A stretch of 64,000 nucleotides of DNA from Actinophytocola sp044466355 (GTDB lineage: Bacteria; Actinomycetota; Actinomycetes; Mycobacteriales; Pseudonocardiaceae), in contig NZ_JBITMQ010000013.1 of assembly GCF_044466355.1 (NCBI RefSeq), positions 62,001 through 126,000 of the forward strand. Reading direction: 5' to 3'. Positions 34,438 to 42,919 of the stretch are shown one piece after another (the first letter of the stretch is position 1; each line of letters opens with the position of its first letter). The translations under genes were made by a program, and so were the position numbers. Under the pieces are notes generated by a model. The model searched no databases. It had not been told where the DNA came from and saw only the letters and a program-made list of their open reading frames with translations.

Positions 34438-34567
34438 AAGGCGCTCACTGAAAGCAACATGCCGGACACGGAGAGCGTCACCGATGGGGCCTACGGGACC
34501 TGGTCCGGAGCGTTACCGACACTATGTCTCGGTTATACAACGGACTTCGTTGATCTTACGCCCAGCT

Positions 34568-34597
34568 TTGACCAGCCCCGATCTCTCCCCCTACGTT
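34568..34597 (+). promoter_or_regulatory. predicted promoter of the ehu operon
   Basis: TTGACC (34568-34573) and TACGTT (34592-34597) with an 18-bp spacer, 54 bp before the ehuB ATG. A second possible -10 (TATACA) lies about 55 bp further upstream. The 213-nt gap holds nothing else that I recognise. Confidence 0.45.
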
Positions 34598-34650
34598 GAG
34601 TTGCCATCGAGACGCGATTACGCCGAGCGATTGACGTGAGGACTGGGACG

Positions 34651-35559
34651 ATGGCGATGAACAACTGGACACGACGCGACTTCTTCAGGTTCGGCGCGGT
34701 CGCGGGCACCGCGGTCATCGGTGGTCCCGCACTGCTGACGGCCTGTTCGGAGGTCCCGCAGGGTGGATCCGGTGAAGGTGGCACCCTGCAGAGAATCAAG
34801 GAAGCCAAGACGATCAAGGTCGGCATCGCCGGCGAGGTCCCTTATGGCTATACCGAGGGTGGCGAGGTCACCGGAGAGGCGCCCGAAGTCGCCAAGGCGG
34901 TGTTCAAGGCGATCGGCGTCGACAAGGTCGAGGCGACGCAGGTCGAGTTCGGTCAGCTGATCCCCGCGCTGAACGCCGGGGACTTCGACATGGTGGCCGC
35001 GGGAATGGCCATCAAGCCCGACCGCTGCGGGAACGCTGAGTTCTCCAACGTGGACTACGTGACGCCGACCGCCTTCATGGTGCCGAAGGGCAACCCGCAG
35101 GGCGTCACGAACTTCGAGGACGTGAAGGCCAAGGGCCTCGCGATCGCCGTGCTGTCGGGCACGATCGAGCAGAGCGTGGCGAAGGCGACCGGGATCGCAG
35201 AGGACAAGATCCAGCCCTACGACGGTCAGCCGGAGCTTTTCCAGGCGCTGCAGGACAATCGCGCCTACTGCGGTGCGCTCACCGACATCTCGCTCAAGGA
35301 GCTGCTCAAGCAGAACTCCGGTGCGCCGTTCGAGGTGACCGACGGCTTCGTCCCGGTGGTCGGCGGCAAGGAACAGATCCAGGCCGGCGGCTTCGTCTTC
35401 CGCAAGGGCGAGACCGACCTGGTCGAGGCCTTCAACGCCGAGCTGGACAAGCTGCACCAGTCCGGCGAGTGGTTGGAGATCGTCAAGCCGTTCGGTTTCA
35501 CGGAGGACAACCTGCCGCCGGAGGACGTGACCACCGAGCAGCTCTGCGCGGGGTCCTGA
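34651..35559 (+). CDS. ehuB: ectoine/hydroxyectoine ABC transporter substrate-binding lipoprotein
   Basis: 302-residue solute-binding protein of the family-3 amino-acid type. The N-terminus has a twin-arginine motif (TRRDFFRFG) and a lipobox ending in LLTAC, so it is probably Tat-exported and lipid-anchored. The mature part starts IKVGIAGEVPYGY and contains GQLIPALNAGDFDMVAAGM. The gene order B-C-D-A and the sequence style match actinobacterial EhuB. ATG 34651 has GAGG 10 nt upstream; GTG 34636 is the alternative. Confidence 0.88.
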   Translation: MAMNNWTRRDFFRFGAVAGTAVIGGPALLTACSEVPQGGSGEGGTLQRIKEAKTIKVGIAGEVPYGYTEGGEVTGEAPEVAKAVFKAIGVDKVEATQVEFGQLIPALNAGDFDMVAAGMAIKPDRCGNAEFSNVDYVTPTAFMVPKGNPQGVTNFEDVKAKGLAIAVLSGTIEQSVAKATGIAEDKIQPYDGQPELFQALQDNRAYCGALTDISLKELLKQNSGAPFEVTDGFVPVVGGKEQIQAGGFVFRKGETDLVEAFNAELDKLHQSGEWLEIVKPFGFTEDNLPPEDVTTEQLCAGS

Positions 35560-35576
35560 GCAGGTAGGCGAACGTC

Positions 35577-36302
35577 GTGTTCGACAACCTGTCGTTGTTC
35601 GTCAGCACGATCGCCGAGGGTTTGCTGCTGACGGTCGAGGCGACCGTCGGCGGCATCCTCATCGCGACCGTGCTGTCGTTCGTGTTCGGTCTCGCGATGC
35701 TGTCGAAGTCGCGGACGGTGCGCGTACTCGCGCGGATCTACGTCGAGATCTGGCGCGGCACCTCGGAACTCGTGCAGTTGCTGTGGATCTACTTCGTGTT
35801 GCCGGTGCTGGTCGGCTACCGCGTCGTCCCGCTGGTCGCGGGCATCGTGGTGCTGGGCCTGAACTTCGGCGCGTACGGCGCGGAGATCGTCCGCGGCGCC
35901 GTGCAGTCGGTGCCGAAGGCGCAGTACGAGGGCGCGATCGCGCTGAACTTCACGCGTGCGCAACGGATGCGGCGCGTGGTCCTGCCGCAGGCACTCGTGG
36001 AGATGGTGCCGCCGTTCAACAACCTGTTCGTCCAGCTGCTCAAGGGCAGTTCGCTGTTGACGATCATCTTCGTGCACGAGATGACCTACCAGGCGCGTGA
36101 GGTGCTGATCGACCGGCACATCGACCAGGCGTGGCTCATCTGGACGGTCGTTCTGCTCTTCTACCTGGTGCTGGCGGTCCTGATCACCGCCGGGATGCGG
36201 GCGCTGGAGCGCTGGGCCGGGAAACTGGTCGGCCGCAAGCCGTCGCGGGCCAAGACCCTGCGGTCCATGGTGCTCAGCACCAGGACGGGGGTGGCGCCGT
36301 GA
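35577..36302 (+). CDS. ehuC: ectoine ABC transporter permease EhuC
   Basis: 241-residue inner-membrane permease of the HisM type with about five helices. The EAA loop has GAIALNFTRAQRMRRVVLPQ and contacts the ATPase. GTG start with AGGTAGG upstream, 17 nt after ehuB. The stop overlaps the ehuD start by 4 nt. Confidence 0.88.
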   Translation: MFDNLSLFVSTIAEGLLLTVEATVGGILIATVLSFVFGLAMLSKSRTVRVLARIYVEIWRGTSELVQLLWIYFVLPVLVGYRVVPLVAGIVVLGLNFGAYGAEIVRGAVQSVPKAQYEGAIALNFTRAQRMRRVVLPQALVEMVPPFNNLFVQLLKGSSLLTIIFVHEMTYQAREVLIDRHIDQAWLIWTVVLLFYLVLAVLITAGMRALERWAGKLVGRKPSRAKTLRSMVLSTRTGVAP

Positions 36303-36964
36303 ACGACGTCTGGCAGTGGGACTACTTCTGGGACGTTCTCCCGGAGGTGGCCGGAAACGGTCTGCTCGTGACCTTGCAGGCCACGGTCTACGGCTCGGTC
36401 ATCGCGTACGTGCTCGGCCTCGTGTTCGCGCTGCTGCGCCGGTCACCGTTCCGCGTGGTGCGTGGCGTGACGTGGGCGGTCGTGGAGTTCATCCGCAGCA
36501 CGCCGCTGCTGGTGCAGATCTTCTTCCTGTTCTTCGTGTTCCCGGACTTCGGCATCAAGTTCGACCCGCTCACCACGGGTGTGATCGCGCTCGGTCTGCA
36601 CTACGCGACCTACGCCGCCGAGGTCTACCGCGCGGGCATCGAGGCCGTGCCGCCGGGGCAGTGGGAGGCCGCCACCGCGTTGAGCCTGCCGAAGGCGCGG
36701 ACGTGGCGGGCGGTGATCCTGCCGCAGGCCATCCCGCGGGTGCTGCCCGCGCTCGGCAACTACACGATCTCGATGCTGAAGGAGACCCCGCTCCTGCTGG
36801 CGATCGGTGTCCTGGACATCGTGGGCGCGGCACGCGAGGAGGGCTCGGAGACGTATCGCTTCGTCGAGCCGATCACCACCGCGGGCCTGTTGTTCCTCGT
36901 GCTGAGCTACTCCGCATCCCTACTCGTTCGATGGTTGGAGCGTCGTGTCGGAACCGTCCACTGA
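36299..36964 (+). CDS. ehuD: ectoine ABC transporter permease EhuD
   Basis: 221-residue second permease of the importer. The EAA loop is EAATALSLPKARTWRAVILPQA, and the N-terminal segment VIAYVLGLVFALLRRSPF is typical of polar amino-acid permeases. The GTG at 36299 overlaps the ehuC stop (GTGA). An earlier in-frame ATG lies inside ehuC and is not supported. Its 3' end overlaps ehuA by 20 nt. Confidence 0.88.
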   Translation: MNDVWQWDYFWDVLPEVAGNGLLVTLQATVYGSVIAYVLGLVFALLRRSPFRVVRGVTWAVVEFIRSTPLLVQIFFLFFVFPDFGIKFDPLTTGVIALGLHYATYAAEVYRAGIEAVPPGQWEAATALSLPKARTWRAVILPQAIPRVLPALGNYTISMLKETPLLLAIGVLDIVGAAREEGSETYRFVEPITTAGLLFLVLSYSASLLVRWLERRVGTVH

Positions 36965-37736
36965 GGATTTCATGATCCGGTTCGAGGACGTGGTCAAGCG
37001 GTTCGGCGACCACGTCGTCCTCGACGAGCTGAACTTCACCGTCGCGCCGGGGGAGTTCGTCACGCTGATCGGGCCGAGCGGCTCGGGCAAGACGACGATC
37101 CTGCGGCTGCTCATGACACTGGAACAGGTCAGCGGCGGCAAGATCCACGTCGACGGCGAGTGCCTCACGCACATGCGCCGCGGCGAGCGGCTGATGCCCG
37201 CCGACGAGAAGCACCAGCGCCAGGTGCGCAAGCGCATCGGCATGGTGTTCCAGCAGTTCAACCTGTTCCCCAACATGAAGGTGCTGCAGAACCTCACCGA
37301 GGGGCCGATCCGCTCGCTGGGGTTGTCCAGGGCCGAGGCCGAGGACCGGGCGCGTGAGCTGCTGGACCTGGTCGGGTTGTCCGAGAAGGTGAACGCACAC
37401 CCGACGCAGCTGTCCGGCGGGCAGCAGCAGCGGGTCGCGATCGCGCGGGCACTCGCCATGCGGCCGGACGTGCTGCTGCTCGACGAGGTCACCTCGGCGC
37501 TGGACCCGGAGCTGGTCGCGGGCGTGCTCGCGCTGCTGAAGGACATCGCGAACACCACGGACATCACGTTCCTGTGCGTCACCCACGAGATGGGTTTCGC
37601 GCGCGACGTGTCCGACCGGGTGATGATGTTCGACGGCGGCCAGATCGTGGAGGACGCGGCACCGGACAAGCTGTTCAGCGAGCCCGACCACGAGCGGACG
37701 CGGGAGTTCCTGAGCGCGGTGCTGGAGCGGGGCTAG
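36945..37736 (+). CDS. ehuA: ectoine ABC transporter ATP-binding protein EhuA
   Basis: 263-residue ABC ATPase powering the importer. Walker A is GPSGSGKTT (near residue 46), the Q-loop is VFQQFNLFPNM, the signature LSGGQQQRVAIARAL, Walker B LLLDEVTSALDPE, and the switch His is in VTHEMGFA. The GTG at 36945 follows TTGGAG. A downstream ATG (MIRFEDVV) would remove only nine residues. Last gene of ehuBCDA. Confidence 0.9.
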   Translation: MSEPSTEDFMIRFEDVVKRFGDHVVLDELNFTVAPGEFVTLIGPSGSGKTTILRLLMTLEQVSGGKIHVDGECLTHMRRGERLMPADEKHQRQVRKRIGMVFQQFNLFPNMKVLQNLTEGPIRSLGLSRAEAEDRARELLDLVGLSEKVNAHPTQLSGGQQQRVAIARALAMRPDVLLLDEVTSALDPELVAGVLALLKDIANTTDITFLCVTHEMGFARDVSDRVMMFDGGQIVEDAAPDKLFSEPDHERTREFLSAVLERG

Positions 37737-37739
37737 GCT
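37734..37739 (+). promoter_or_regulatory. -10 element of a probable leaderless enoyl-CoA hydratase transcript
   Basis: TAGGCT, then seven bases, then the ATG at 37747. The first T is the first base of the ehuA stop codon. The TAnnnT-N7-ATG arrangement with no Shine-Dalgarno sequence predicts a transcript beginning at the start codon, independent of the ehu operon. Confidence 0.45.
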
Positions 37740-37746
37740 CGCAGGC

Positions 37747-38511
37747 ATGGAGCACATCACGGTCAAGGACGACGGTGACACGGTCCGGATCACCATGAAC
37801 CGGCCGTCGCGGCGGAACTCCTTGTCCTACGAGCACCTGTCCGAGCTGCTCAGCGCCTTCGAGGACGCCGGTGACTCGGCCGCGACGGGCATCGTCCTCG
37901 CGGGCGAGGGGCCGGTCTTCTCGGCCGGGCACGACTTCGGCGACGTCGCGTCCCGCGACCTCGTCGGGGTCCGTGACCTGCTGCAGCTGTGCACCGGGCT
38001 GATGAAGACGATCGAGTCGGTGCCGCAGGTGGTGGTCGCCCGCGTGCACGGCCTGGCGACCGCCGCCGGTTGCCAGCTCGTGGCGTCGTGTGACCTCGCG
38101 GTGGCCGCCGAGTCGGCCGGGTTCGCGCTGCCCGGCGGCAAGGGCGGCTGGTTCTGCCACACGCCCGCCGTGCCGGTGGCCCGCAACATCGGCCGGAAGC
38201 GGCTGATGGAGATGGTGCTGACCGGCGACGTCATCGACGCGCCGACCGCGTTGGAGTGGGGCCTGGTCAACCGGGTCGTGCCCGACGAGGACCTGGACGC
38301 GGCCGTCGACGACCTGCTCGCGAAGGCCACCCGCGGCAGCCGGGCCAGCAAGGCGCTCGGCAAGCAGACGGTCTACGCGCAGCTGGACCGGCCGGAGGCC
38401 GACGCGTACGCGGTCGCCGTCGAGGTCATGGCCGCCGCGTCGCAGCTTCCCGGTGCTCGGGAGGGGATGGCGGCGTTCCTGGAGAAGCGGCGTCCGGAGT
38501 GGCCGGACTGA
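37747..38511 (+). CDS. enoyl-CoA hydratase/isomerase family protein
   Basis: 254-residue crotonase-fold enzyme hydrating or isomerising acyl-CoA double bonds. The oxyanion-hole segments are SAGHDFGDV and the ATAAGCQLVASCDLAVAAE block. GWFCHTPAVPVARNIGRKR and the C-terminal CoA region are present. Which acyl-CoA it uses cannot be told from sequence; a role in crotonyl-CoA formation is possible. Its last 86 bp overlap the end of the convergent MFS gene. Confidence 0.88.
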   Translation: MEHITVKDDGDTVRITMNRPSRRNSLSYEHLSELLSAFEDAGDSAATGIVLAGEGPVFSAGHDFGDVASRDLVGVRDLLQLCTGLMKTIESVPQVVVARVHGLATAAGCQLVASCDLAVAAESAGFALPGGKGGWFCHTPAVPVARNIGRKRLMEMVLTGDVIDAPTALEWGLVNRVVPDEDLDAAVDDLLAKATRGSRASKALGKQTVYAQLDRPEADAYAVAVEVMAAASQLPGAREGMAAFLEKRRPEWPD

Positions 38512-39646
38512 GCAGCCCGGCCGCGCCCACCGCGACCACGCAGAACACCGCGATCAGCAGGAACGTGTGGTTGAGCGGCATCAGGTGCGTCATCGGCCCG
38601 ACGACCGCCGGGCCCGCGAGGATGCCGAGGTAGCCGAGCCCGGCGACGCGGGACACGTTCGCGCCCGCGTTGTCGCGGTCGGCGTGCCCGGCCGCGCTGA
38701 ACAGCTGCGGCACGCTCCCGGACAGCCCGATGCCGAACAACGTCCACCCGGCGAGCGCCATCGGGATCGACGAGGTCAGCGACGCGGTGAGGATGCCGAC
38801 GGCGGCGATCGCCGAGCCGTAGCGGACGATCGCGACCGGGCCGAACCGCTGGGAGACGGGGTCGGTGAGCAGGCGGCCGATGGTCATGGCGGCCGCGAAA
38901 CAGCCGTACGCGAACGCGGCGGTCGCCTCCGGCGCGTCCAGGACCGTGCTCAGGTGCAGCACGCTCCAGTCGTTCGCGACGCCCTCGGCCAGCATGAGCA
39001 GGAACGCGATCACGGCGAGCCACCAGATCCGGCCCGGGGTCCGCCTGCGCTGCTTCGGGCCCTCCTCGGCGGGCTTGGGTGTCTTGCGCATCAGTGCCGG
39101 AGTGGCGGCCGCGGCGATGGCCAGCGTGATGCCGGCCGACACGGCGAACGTGGTCACCGGCGACCAGTCCCAGGTCAGCGTGCGCGCCCCGGCGAGGGCG
39201 GCGAGGAACCCGCCGACCGACCACACGGCGTGGAACGCGGACATGATCGTGCGGCCGTAGGCGTGTTCCACCTCGACCGCGTGCGCGTTCATGCTGACGT
39301 CGAGACAGCCGTTGCCCAGGCCGAGCGCCACGAGTGCCGCGCCGAGCGCGATCCCGTTGGTGGCGAGGCCGGGCAGGATCAGCGCGGTCGTGCACAGGAC
39401 CGCCGACAGCGGCACCACGCGGTGCGGGCCGAACCGGTCGGTCAGCGGGCCAGCGACCTGCATGCCGGCGAACGCGCCGCCGCCGAGGAGCAGCAGGAGC
39501 AGGCCGAACGTGGCGTGGTCGACCCCGGCCCGTTGCTCGATCACCGGGATGTGGACCACCCACATGCCGATGACGAAGCCGTTGAGGCCGAAGAAGGCAA
39601 AGGTCGCCACCCGAGCGCGCCGCATCACCATTCGAACATAACCCAT
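38426..39646 (-). CDS. MFS transporter (12-helix)
   Basis: About 400-residue major-facilitator permease with around 12 hydrophobic helices and the loop 2-3 motif GPLTDRFGPHRVVPLS. Similar to sugar/drug MFS proteins paired with DeoR regulators; substrate unknown. The longest start is ATG 39646, inside an inverted repeat. ATG 39625 (MRRARVATFAFFG) is an attractive alternative. The 3' end overlaps the enoyl-CoA hydratase gene tail to tail. Divergent from deoR, which likely controls it. Confidence 0.85.
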   Translation of the reverse strand: MGYVRMVMRRARVATFAFFGLNGFVIGMWVVHIPVIEQRAGVDHATFGLLLLLLGGGAFAGMQVAGPLTDRFGPHRVVPLSAVLCTTALILPGLATNGIALGAALVALGLGNGCLDVSMNAHAVEVEHAYGRTIMSAFHAVWSVGGFLAALAGARTLTWDWSPVTTFAVSAGITLAIAAAATPALMRKTPKPAEEGPKQRRRTPGRIWWLAVIAFLLMLAEGVANDWSVLHLSTVLDAPEATAAFAYGCFAAAMTIGRLLTDPVSQRFGPVAIVRYGSAIAAVGILTASLTSSIPMALAGWTLFGIGLSGSVPQLFSAAGHADRDNAGANVSRVAGLGYLGILAGPAVVGPMTHLMPLNHTFLLIAVFCVVAVGAAGLLSPATPDAASPGTPPSPPEHREAATRRP

Positions 39647-39651
39647 GTTCG
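39633..39651. promoter_or_regulatory. inverted repeat, candidate DeoR operator
   Basis: CGAACAT-AACCC-ATGTTCG: perfect 7-bp arms with a 5-bp centre in the 36-bp divergent gap between the MFS and DeoR genes. It overlaps the longest MFS start. Binding here could shut both genes, giving substrate-responsive control with autoregulation. Confidence 0.55.
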
Positions 39652-39682
39652 TTCGGGCGCGCTACGCACTATTGTTGTGTTC

Positions 39683-40438
39683 GTGAGCACTGAACGGCTG
39701 CGCCGGATCGCCGAGGCGACCCGGGACGCGGGTGAGATGAGCGTGATCGAGCTGGCCGCGTTGACCGGCGCCTCCGAGATGACCATCCGGCGTGACCTGG
39801 AGGTACTGGCTGCGCAGGGCGTGCTGGAGCGCTACCGGGGCGGTGCGCGGAGTCTGCTGCTGCGGGGCGAGGAGCCGCCGTACGCGTTGCGGGTCACCGA
39901 GGACGTCGAGGCCAAACAGCGGATCGCCGCCGAGGTCGCCGCGTTGCTCGCGGATGGCGAGTCGGTCGTGGTGGACAGCGGGACCACGTGTGTCGCGGTG
40001 GCCCGCGCGCTGCACGACCGGCGGATGACCGTGGTGCCGCTCTCCCTGCACGCCATGAACGCGCTCGTGGGCGCCCCGTCGCTCACGCTGCTGTTCCCCG
40101 GCGGCGCGCCCCGGCCGGGCGAGCTGGCGCTCACCGGTCCGCTGACCGAGGCGTCGCTGGCGTCGCTGCGGTTCGACACCGCCGTCCTCGGGTGCTGCGG
40201 GCTCACCGCCGCGCACGGCGTGACCGGTCACGACCTGGCGGACGCCGCCGTGAAGCGGGCCGCCATGCGCTCGGCGAGCCGGGTGATCGCGGTGGCCGAC
40301 TCGTCGAAGTTCGCCCGCACCGCGCTGGCCGTGGTGACACCGGTGTCCGAACTGGACGTCGTGGTCACCGACACCGCAGCGCCCACCGCCGAGGTGACCG
40401 CTCTCGAAGCGGCGGGCGTGGTGGTCCGGCAGGTCTGA
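39683..40438 (+). CDS. DeoR/GlpR-family transcriptional regulator
   Basis: 251 residues. The N-terminal winged helix-turn-helix has the DeoR signature (MSVIELAALTGASEMTIRRDL, then VLERYRGGAR). The C-terminal DeoRC sugar-phosphate sensor domain has VVDSGTTCVAVARAL and VIAVADSSKF. GTG 39683 is used (GTG 39677 also in frame). TATTGT lies just upstream, suggesting a nearly leaderless transcript. It probably represses the divergent MFS gene in response to a phosphorylated sugar. Confidence 0.9.
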   Translation: MSTERLRRIAEATRDAGEMSVIELAALTGASEMTIRRDLEVLAAQGVLERYRGGARSLLLRGEEPPYALRVTEDVEAKQRIAAEVAALLADGESVVVDSGTTCVAVARALHDRRMTVVPLSLHAMNALVGAPSLTLLFPGGAPRPGELALTGPLTEASLASLRFDTAVLGCCGLTAAHGVTGHDLADAAVKRAAMRSASRVIAVADSSKFARTALAVVTPVSELDVVVTDTAAPTAEVTALEAAGVVVRQV

Positions 40439-40681
40439 CTGCCCTGAAAGTCGCTTTCGGGACGTTGAGCCTGGATCCACCGGTGGTCAACCTGGTTGTT
40501 CCGGACCTGTGGCAAGCGCGGCCTGGTCAGACCCGCTTCGCACCGCCGGGCGCGCATCCGCCGGGTGCCGTGCTGCGAGGGGCGCCTTCGCGGCATCGCC
40601 CGGGTGCCGCGAAGGGCGCTTTCGCAGCATTGAACGCCGGTAGTGCGCCTTTCGCAGCACCGCCCGGGCGCTGCGGGCCCT

Positions 40682-40845
40682 GGCCCGCGCAGCGGGCCGC
40701 CTTGCGCAACGGCCGACCTTGATCACCGGTCGATCCGGGACGTTGAGTGTCCCGAAAGCGTCCCTCAGGACGTTGAGTGTCCCGAAAGGCCCCTTCGGGG
40801 AATCCCCCGGCCGGGCGCGCAGCGCCCGAGGCCCGCGAAGCGGGC
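40682..40845. repeat. three GNA-triloop mini-hairpins
   Basis: GGCCCGC-GCA-GCGGGCC (40682-40698), GGGCGC-GCA-GCGCCC (40813-40827) and GCCCGC-GAA-GCGGGC (40831-40845). All three loops are GNA, a loop known to make exceptionally stable single-stranded DNA hairpins; the last contains GCGAAGC, the classic example. Confidence 0.6.
40738..40788. repeat. tandem copies of a 21-bp intergenic repeat
   Basis: GGACGTTGAGTGTCCCGAAAG appears at 40738-40758 and 40768-40788, 30 bp apart. A hybrid of its two ends (CTTTCGGGACGTTGAG) is at 40454-40469. The second copy runs into GGCCCCTTCGGGG, which can form a small hairpin. Confidence 0.75.
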
Positions 40846-41019
40846 AAGGCCCCCAAGCAGGCCGGGCGCAAGCCCACGAAGACGACCTGCCTGCCCTCCC
40901 GTCGACCTGGCAAAGCCCGATCACACCGGGTCAAGGGGCCCTGCCCGAGATCAGCCCGTCCGGCGAGGACCCCCCGGGAGGGAAACCCCGCACACAACCG
41001 AGCACGATCACCGGCGGAT

Positions 41020-41580
41020 TCACGCGCCCTGGTGCCTGCCCCTCGTGGTCATGTTCTGCAGGACCGTCCAAATCGGACCCAGTGCCAGCCAGACGGCGAC
41101 GACGCCGCCGAGCCGCGTCATCCAGCCGCCCGGCGCCCACAGCGCCTCGGTCTGCGCGGGCGACGCGACCACGAAGGACAGCAAGGCCATCGCCGCGCAC
41201 GCGATCCCCACCGCGGCAAGGCACTTGCCCCACTCGCGCCACTCGTACCGCACGCGCGCGGGTCCGCTCTTCGGCGGCTTCACCGGCGGCGGACCGCCCG
41301 CGAACCGGTGCGCGACGCGCTGGTCGGCCCACCGGATGAGGCTGTGCCCGAACGCGACGCTGAACCCGAGGTAGGCCGCGCCGAGCCCGTGCACCGCGGT
41401 CGCCTCGCCGCCACCGCGCAGGTCCACGACGGTGAACGCCAGCAGCGCGACGTCCAGCAACGGCGTGCCGACCAGCAGCACCACGCTCGTCCGCCGCCAC
41501 CGCAGCAGGTAGCGGGCGACGAGCCCGGCGGCCAGAACCACCCAGAACCCGATCTCACAGGCGACGATCGCGATCGCCAT
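41020..41580 (-). CDS. hypothetical four- to five-helix membrane protein
   Basis: 186-residue integral membrane protein with helices near residues 3-22, 33-52, 60-80, 120-140 and 150-175. A proline-rich, basic cytoplasmic loop (PPPVKPPKSGPARVRYEWREW) lies between the third and fourth. Function unknown. ATG 41580 is preferred because GGAGGA lies upstream; ATG 41598 would add MEDVSP. It is divergent from the two-component genes that follow. Confidence 0.7.
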   Translation of the reverse strand: MAIAIVACEIGFWVVLAAGLVARYLLRWRRTSVVLLVGTPLLDVALLAFTVVDLRGGGEATAVHGLGAAYLGFSVAFGHSLIRWADQRVAHRFAGGPPPVKPPKSGPARVRYEWREWGKCLAAVGIACAAMALLSFVVASPAQTEALWAPGGWMTRLGGVVAVWLALGPIWTVLQNMTTRGRHQGA

Positions 41581-41731
41581 GGGGCTGACATCCTCCATGC
41601 CCTCAACCGTGCCGGTCCCGCGCGATCATGTCGTCGGCAAACCGGGGCAGCCGGTGTCATCACTTCGGGGGACCCGCGGTGCCATCCTTGTGCGGACGCC
41701 CGCGCGTGCGCGCGTGTGCTGTGATGGGACC

Positions 41732-42919
41732 GTGAACGCCGGTGTCGAACGGTTGCGTGCGTGGGCGGAGCCGCGCATGCCGGTGCTGGTGGCCGTGCTG
41801 CAGTTCGCGGTCGGCAGCGTGATCCTGGCTTCCGGGCTGCGGGAGCTCGTCAGCCTGGGGCCGGGCGGGCTCGCGACGGACGACCCGCTGCGGCTGCTGC
41901 CGTTCGCGGTCCTCTGCGCCACCGAGCTGTTGCGCACCCGCGCACCCGGCGTCGGGTTGTCGGCCGCGCTCGTGCTGGCGGGCGCCGAGCTGTTCTACGA
42001 CGTCGCCGTGCCGACGCTGCTGGTGGTCATGGACCTGCTGTTCGCCGCTGTGGTGTACGGGAAGCGCCGCACGAGCAGGTTCGTCGTGTGGTGCGCGGGC
42101 GCCGTGGTGCTGGTGTTCGCGGTCCTGTCGATCGTGTCCGCGCACGACTTCCAGGAGATCGTGGTGCGGGTCGTGCAGGTGTGCAGCATCCCGCTGATCC
42201 CCGTGTGGTGGGGCGTCAACGTGCGCCAGCACCGCGACGCGGCGGCGGCCGAGCGCGCACGTGCCGACCAGGTCGCGCGGATCGCCGATCTGGACCGGGA
42301 CGCGGCCGTGCGCGAGGAACGCGCGCGGATGGCCCGCGACCTGCACGACGTGATCGCCGGTCACCTGTCGGCCATCGCGATCCAGTCCGCCGCCGCGCTG
42401 TCCATGGTGGACGGTGACACCGCGGCGATGCGGCGGGTGCTGAAGTCCGTGCGGGAGAACAGTGTCCAGTCGCTGACGGAGATGCGCGCGATGATCCACC
42501 TGCTGCGGTCCGAGAAGTCGGGTGTGGAGCACACCGCGCCCGCCCGGTTGCGGGACATCGCGCAGCTGCTGGAGTCCGCGCGGGTCGCGGGGCTGTCCGT
42601 GTCGGCCTCGGCCGACCTCGACGCGGAGCTGCCGGTGGCGGTGGACCTGTCGGCGTACCGGATCGTGCAGGAGGCGTTGGCCAACGCGGTCAAGCACGCA
42701 CCGGGATCGCGGGCGTCGGTGACCGTCGACCGGCAGGACGCCACGTTGGTGGTCGAGGTGGTGAACGACCGTACAGTGTCCACTGTGGAGTCTTCGGGTG
42801 GGCGTGGCCTGCTGCACATGCGTGAGCGGGCCGAGGCGGTCGGTGGTGTGCTGGAGGCCGGGCCGCACGAGCGGCAGTGGCGGGTGCGGGCCGAGCTGCC
42901 CGCGGAGGAGACCCTGTGA
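41732..42919 (+). CDS. sensor histidine kinase (HisKA_3 type)
   Basis: 395 residues. The N-terminal half has about five to six hydrophobic helices forming a membrane sensor. The phosphoacceptor His is in ERARMARDLHDVIAGHLSAIA (about residue 205). The HATPase domain has QEALANAVKHAPG and a degenerate G-box ending in GRGLLHMRERAEAVGG. GTG start at 41732. The stop overlaps the response-regulator start. The group is often tied to cell-envelope or development signals, but the signal here is unknown. Confidence 0.92.
   Translation: MNAGVERLRAWAEPRMPVLVAVLQFAVGSVILASGLRELVSLGPGGLATDDPLRLLPFAVLCATELLRTRAPGVGLSAALVLAGAELFYDVAVPTLLVVMDLLFAAVVYGKRRTSRFVVWCAGAVVLVFAVLSIVSAHDFQEIVVRVVQVCSIPLIPVWWGVNVRQHRDAAAAERARADQVARIADLDRDAAVREERARMARDLHDVIAGHLSAIAIQSAAALSMVDGDTAAMRRVLKSVRENSVQSLTEMRAMIHLLRSEKSGVEHTAPARLRDIAQLLESARVAGLSVSASADLDAELPVAVDLSAYRIVQEALANAVKHAPGSRASVTVDRQDATLVVEVVNDRTVSTVESSGGRGLLHMRERAEAVGGVLEAGPHERQWRVRAELPAEETL

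Larger units (their letters stand above)
40439..41019. other. 581-bp convergent gap with repeats and mini-hairpins
   Basis: No gene is supported between deoR and the convergent membrane gene. The region is built from short repeats. GGACGTTGAGTGTCCCGAAAG occurs twice (40738-40758, 40768-40788), with a related CTTTCGGGACGTTGAG at 40454-40469. Two copies of a GCGC(C)TTTCGCAGCA word lie near 40617 and 40645. A GCGCCTTCGCGGCA hairpin spans 40581-40619. Three perfect GNA-triloop hairpins lie at 40682-40698, 40813-40827 and 40831-40845. Likely transcription-end and repeat structures. Confidence 0.6.

Noticed and set aside
39633..39651. LexA/SOS box
   Set aside because: The half sites TCGAAC/GTTCG resemble the actinobacterial SOS box but are nine bases apart instead of four, and the site lies between a DeoR regulator and its likely target.
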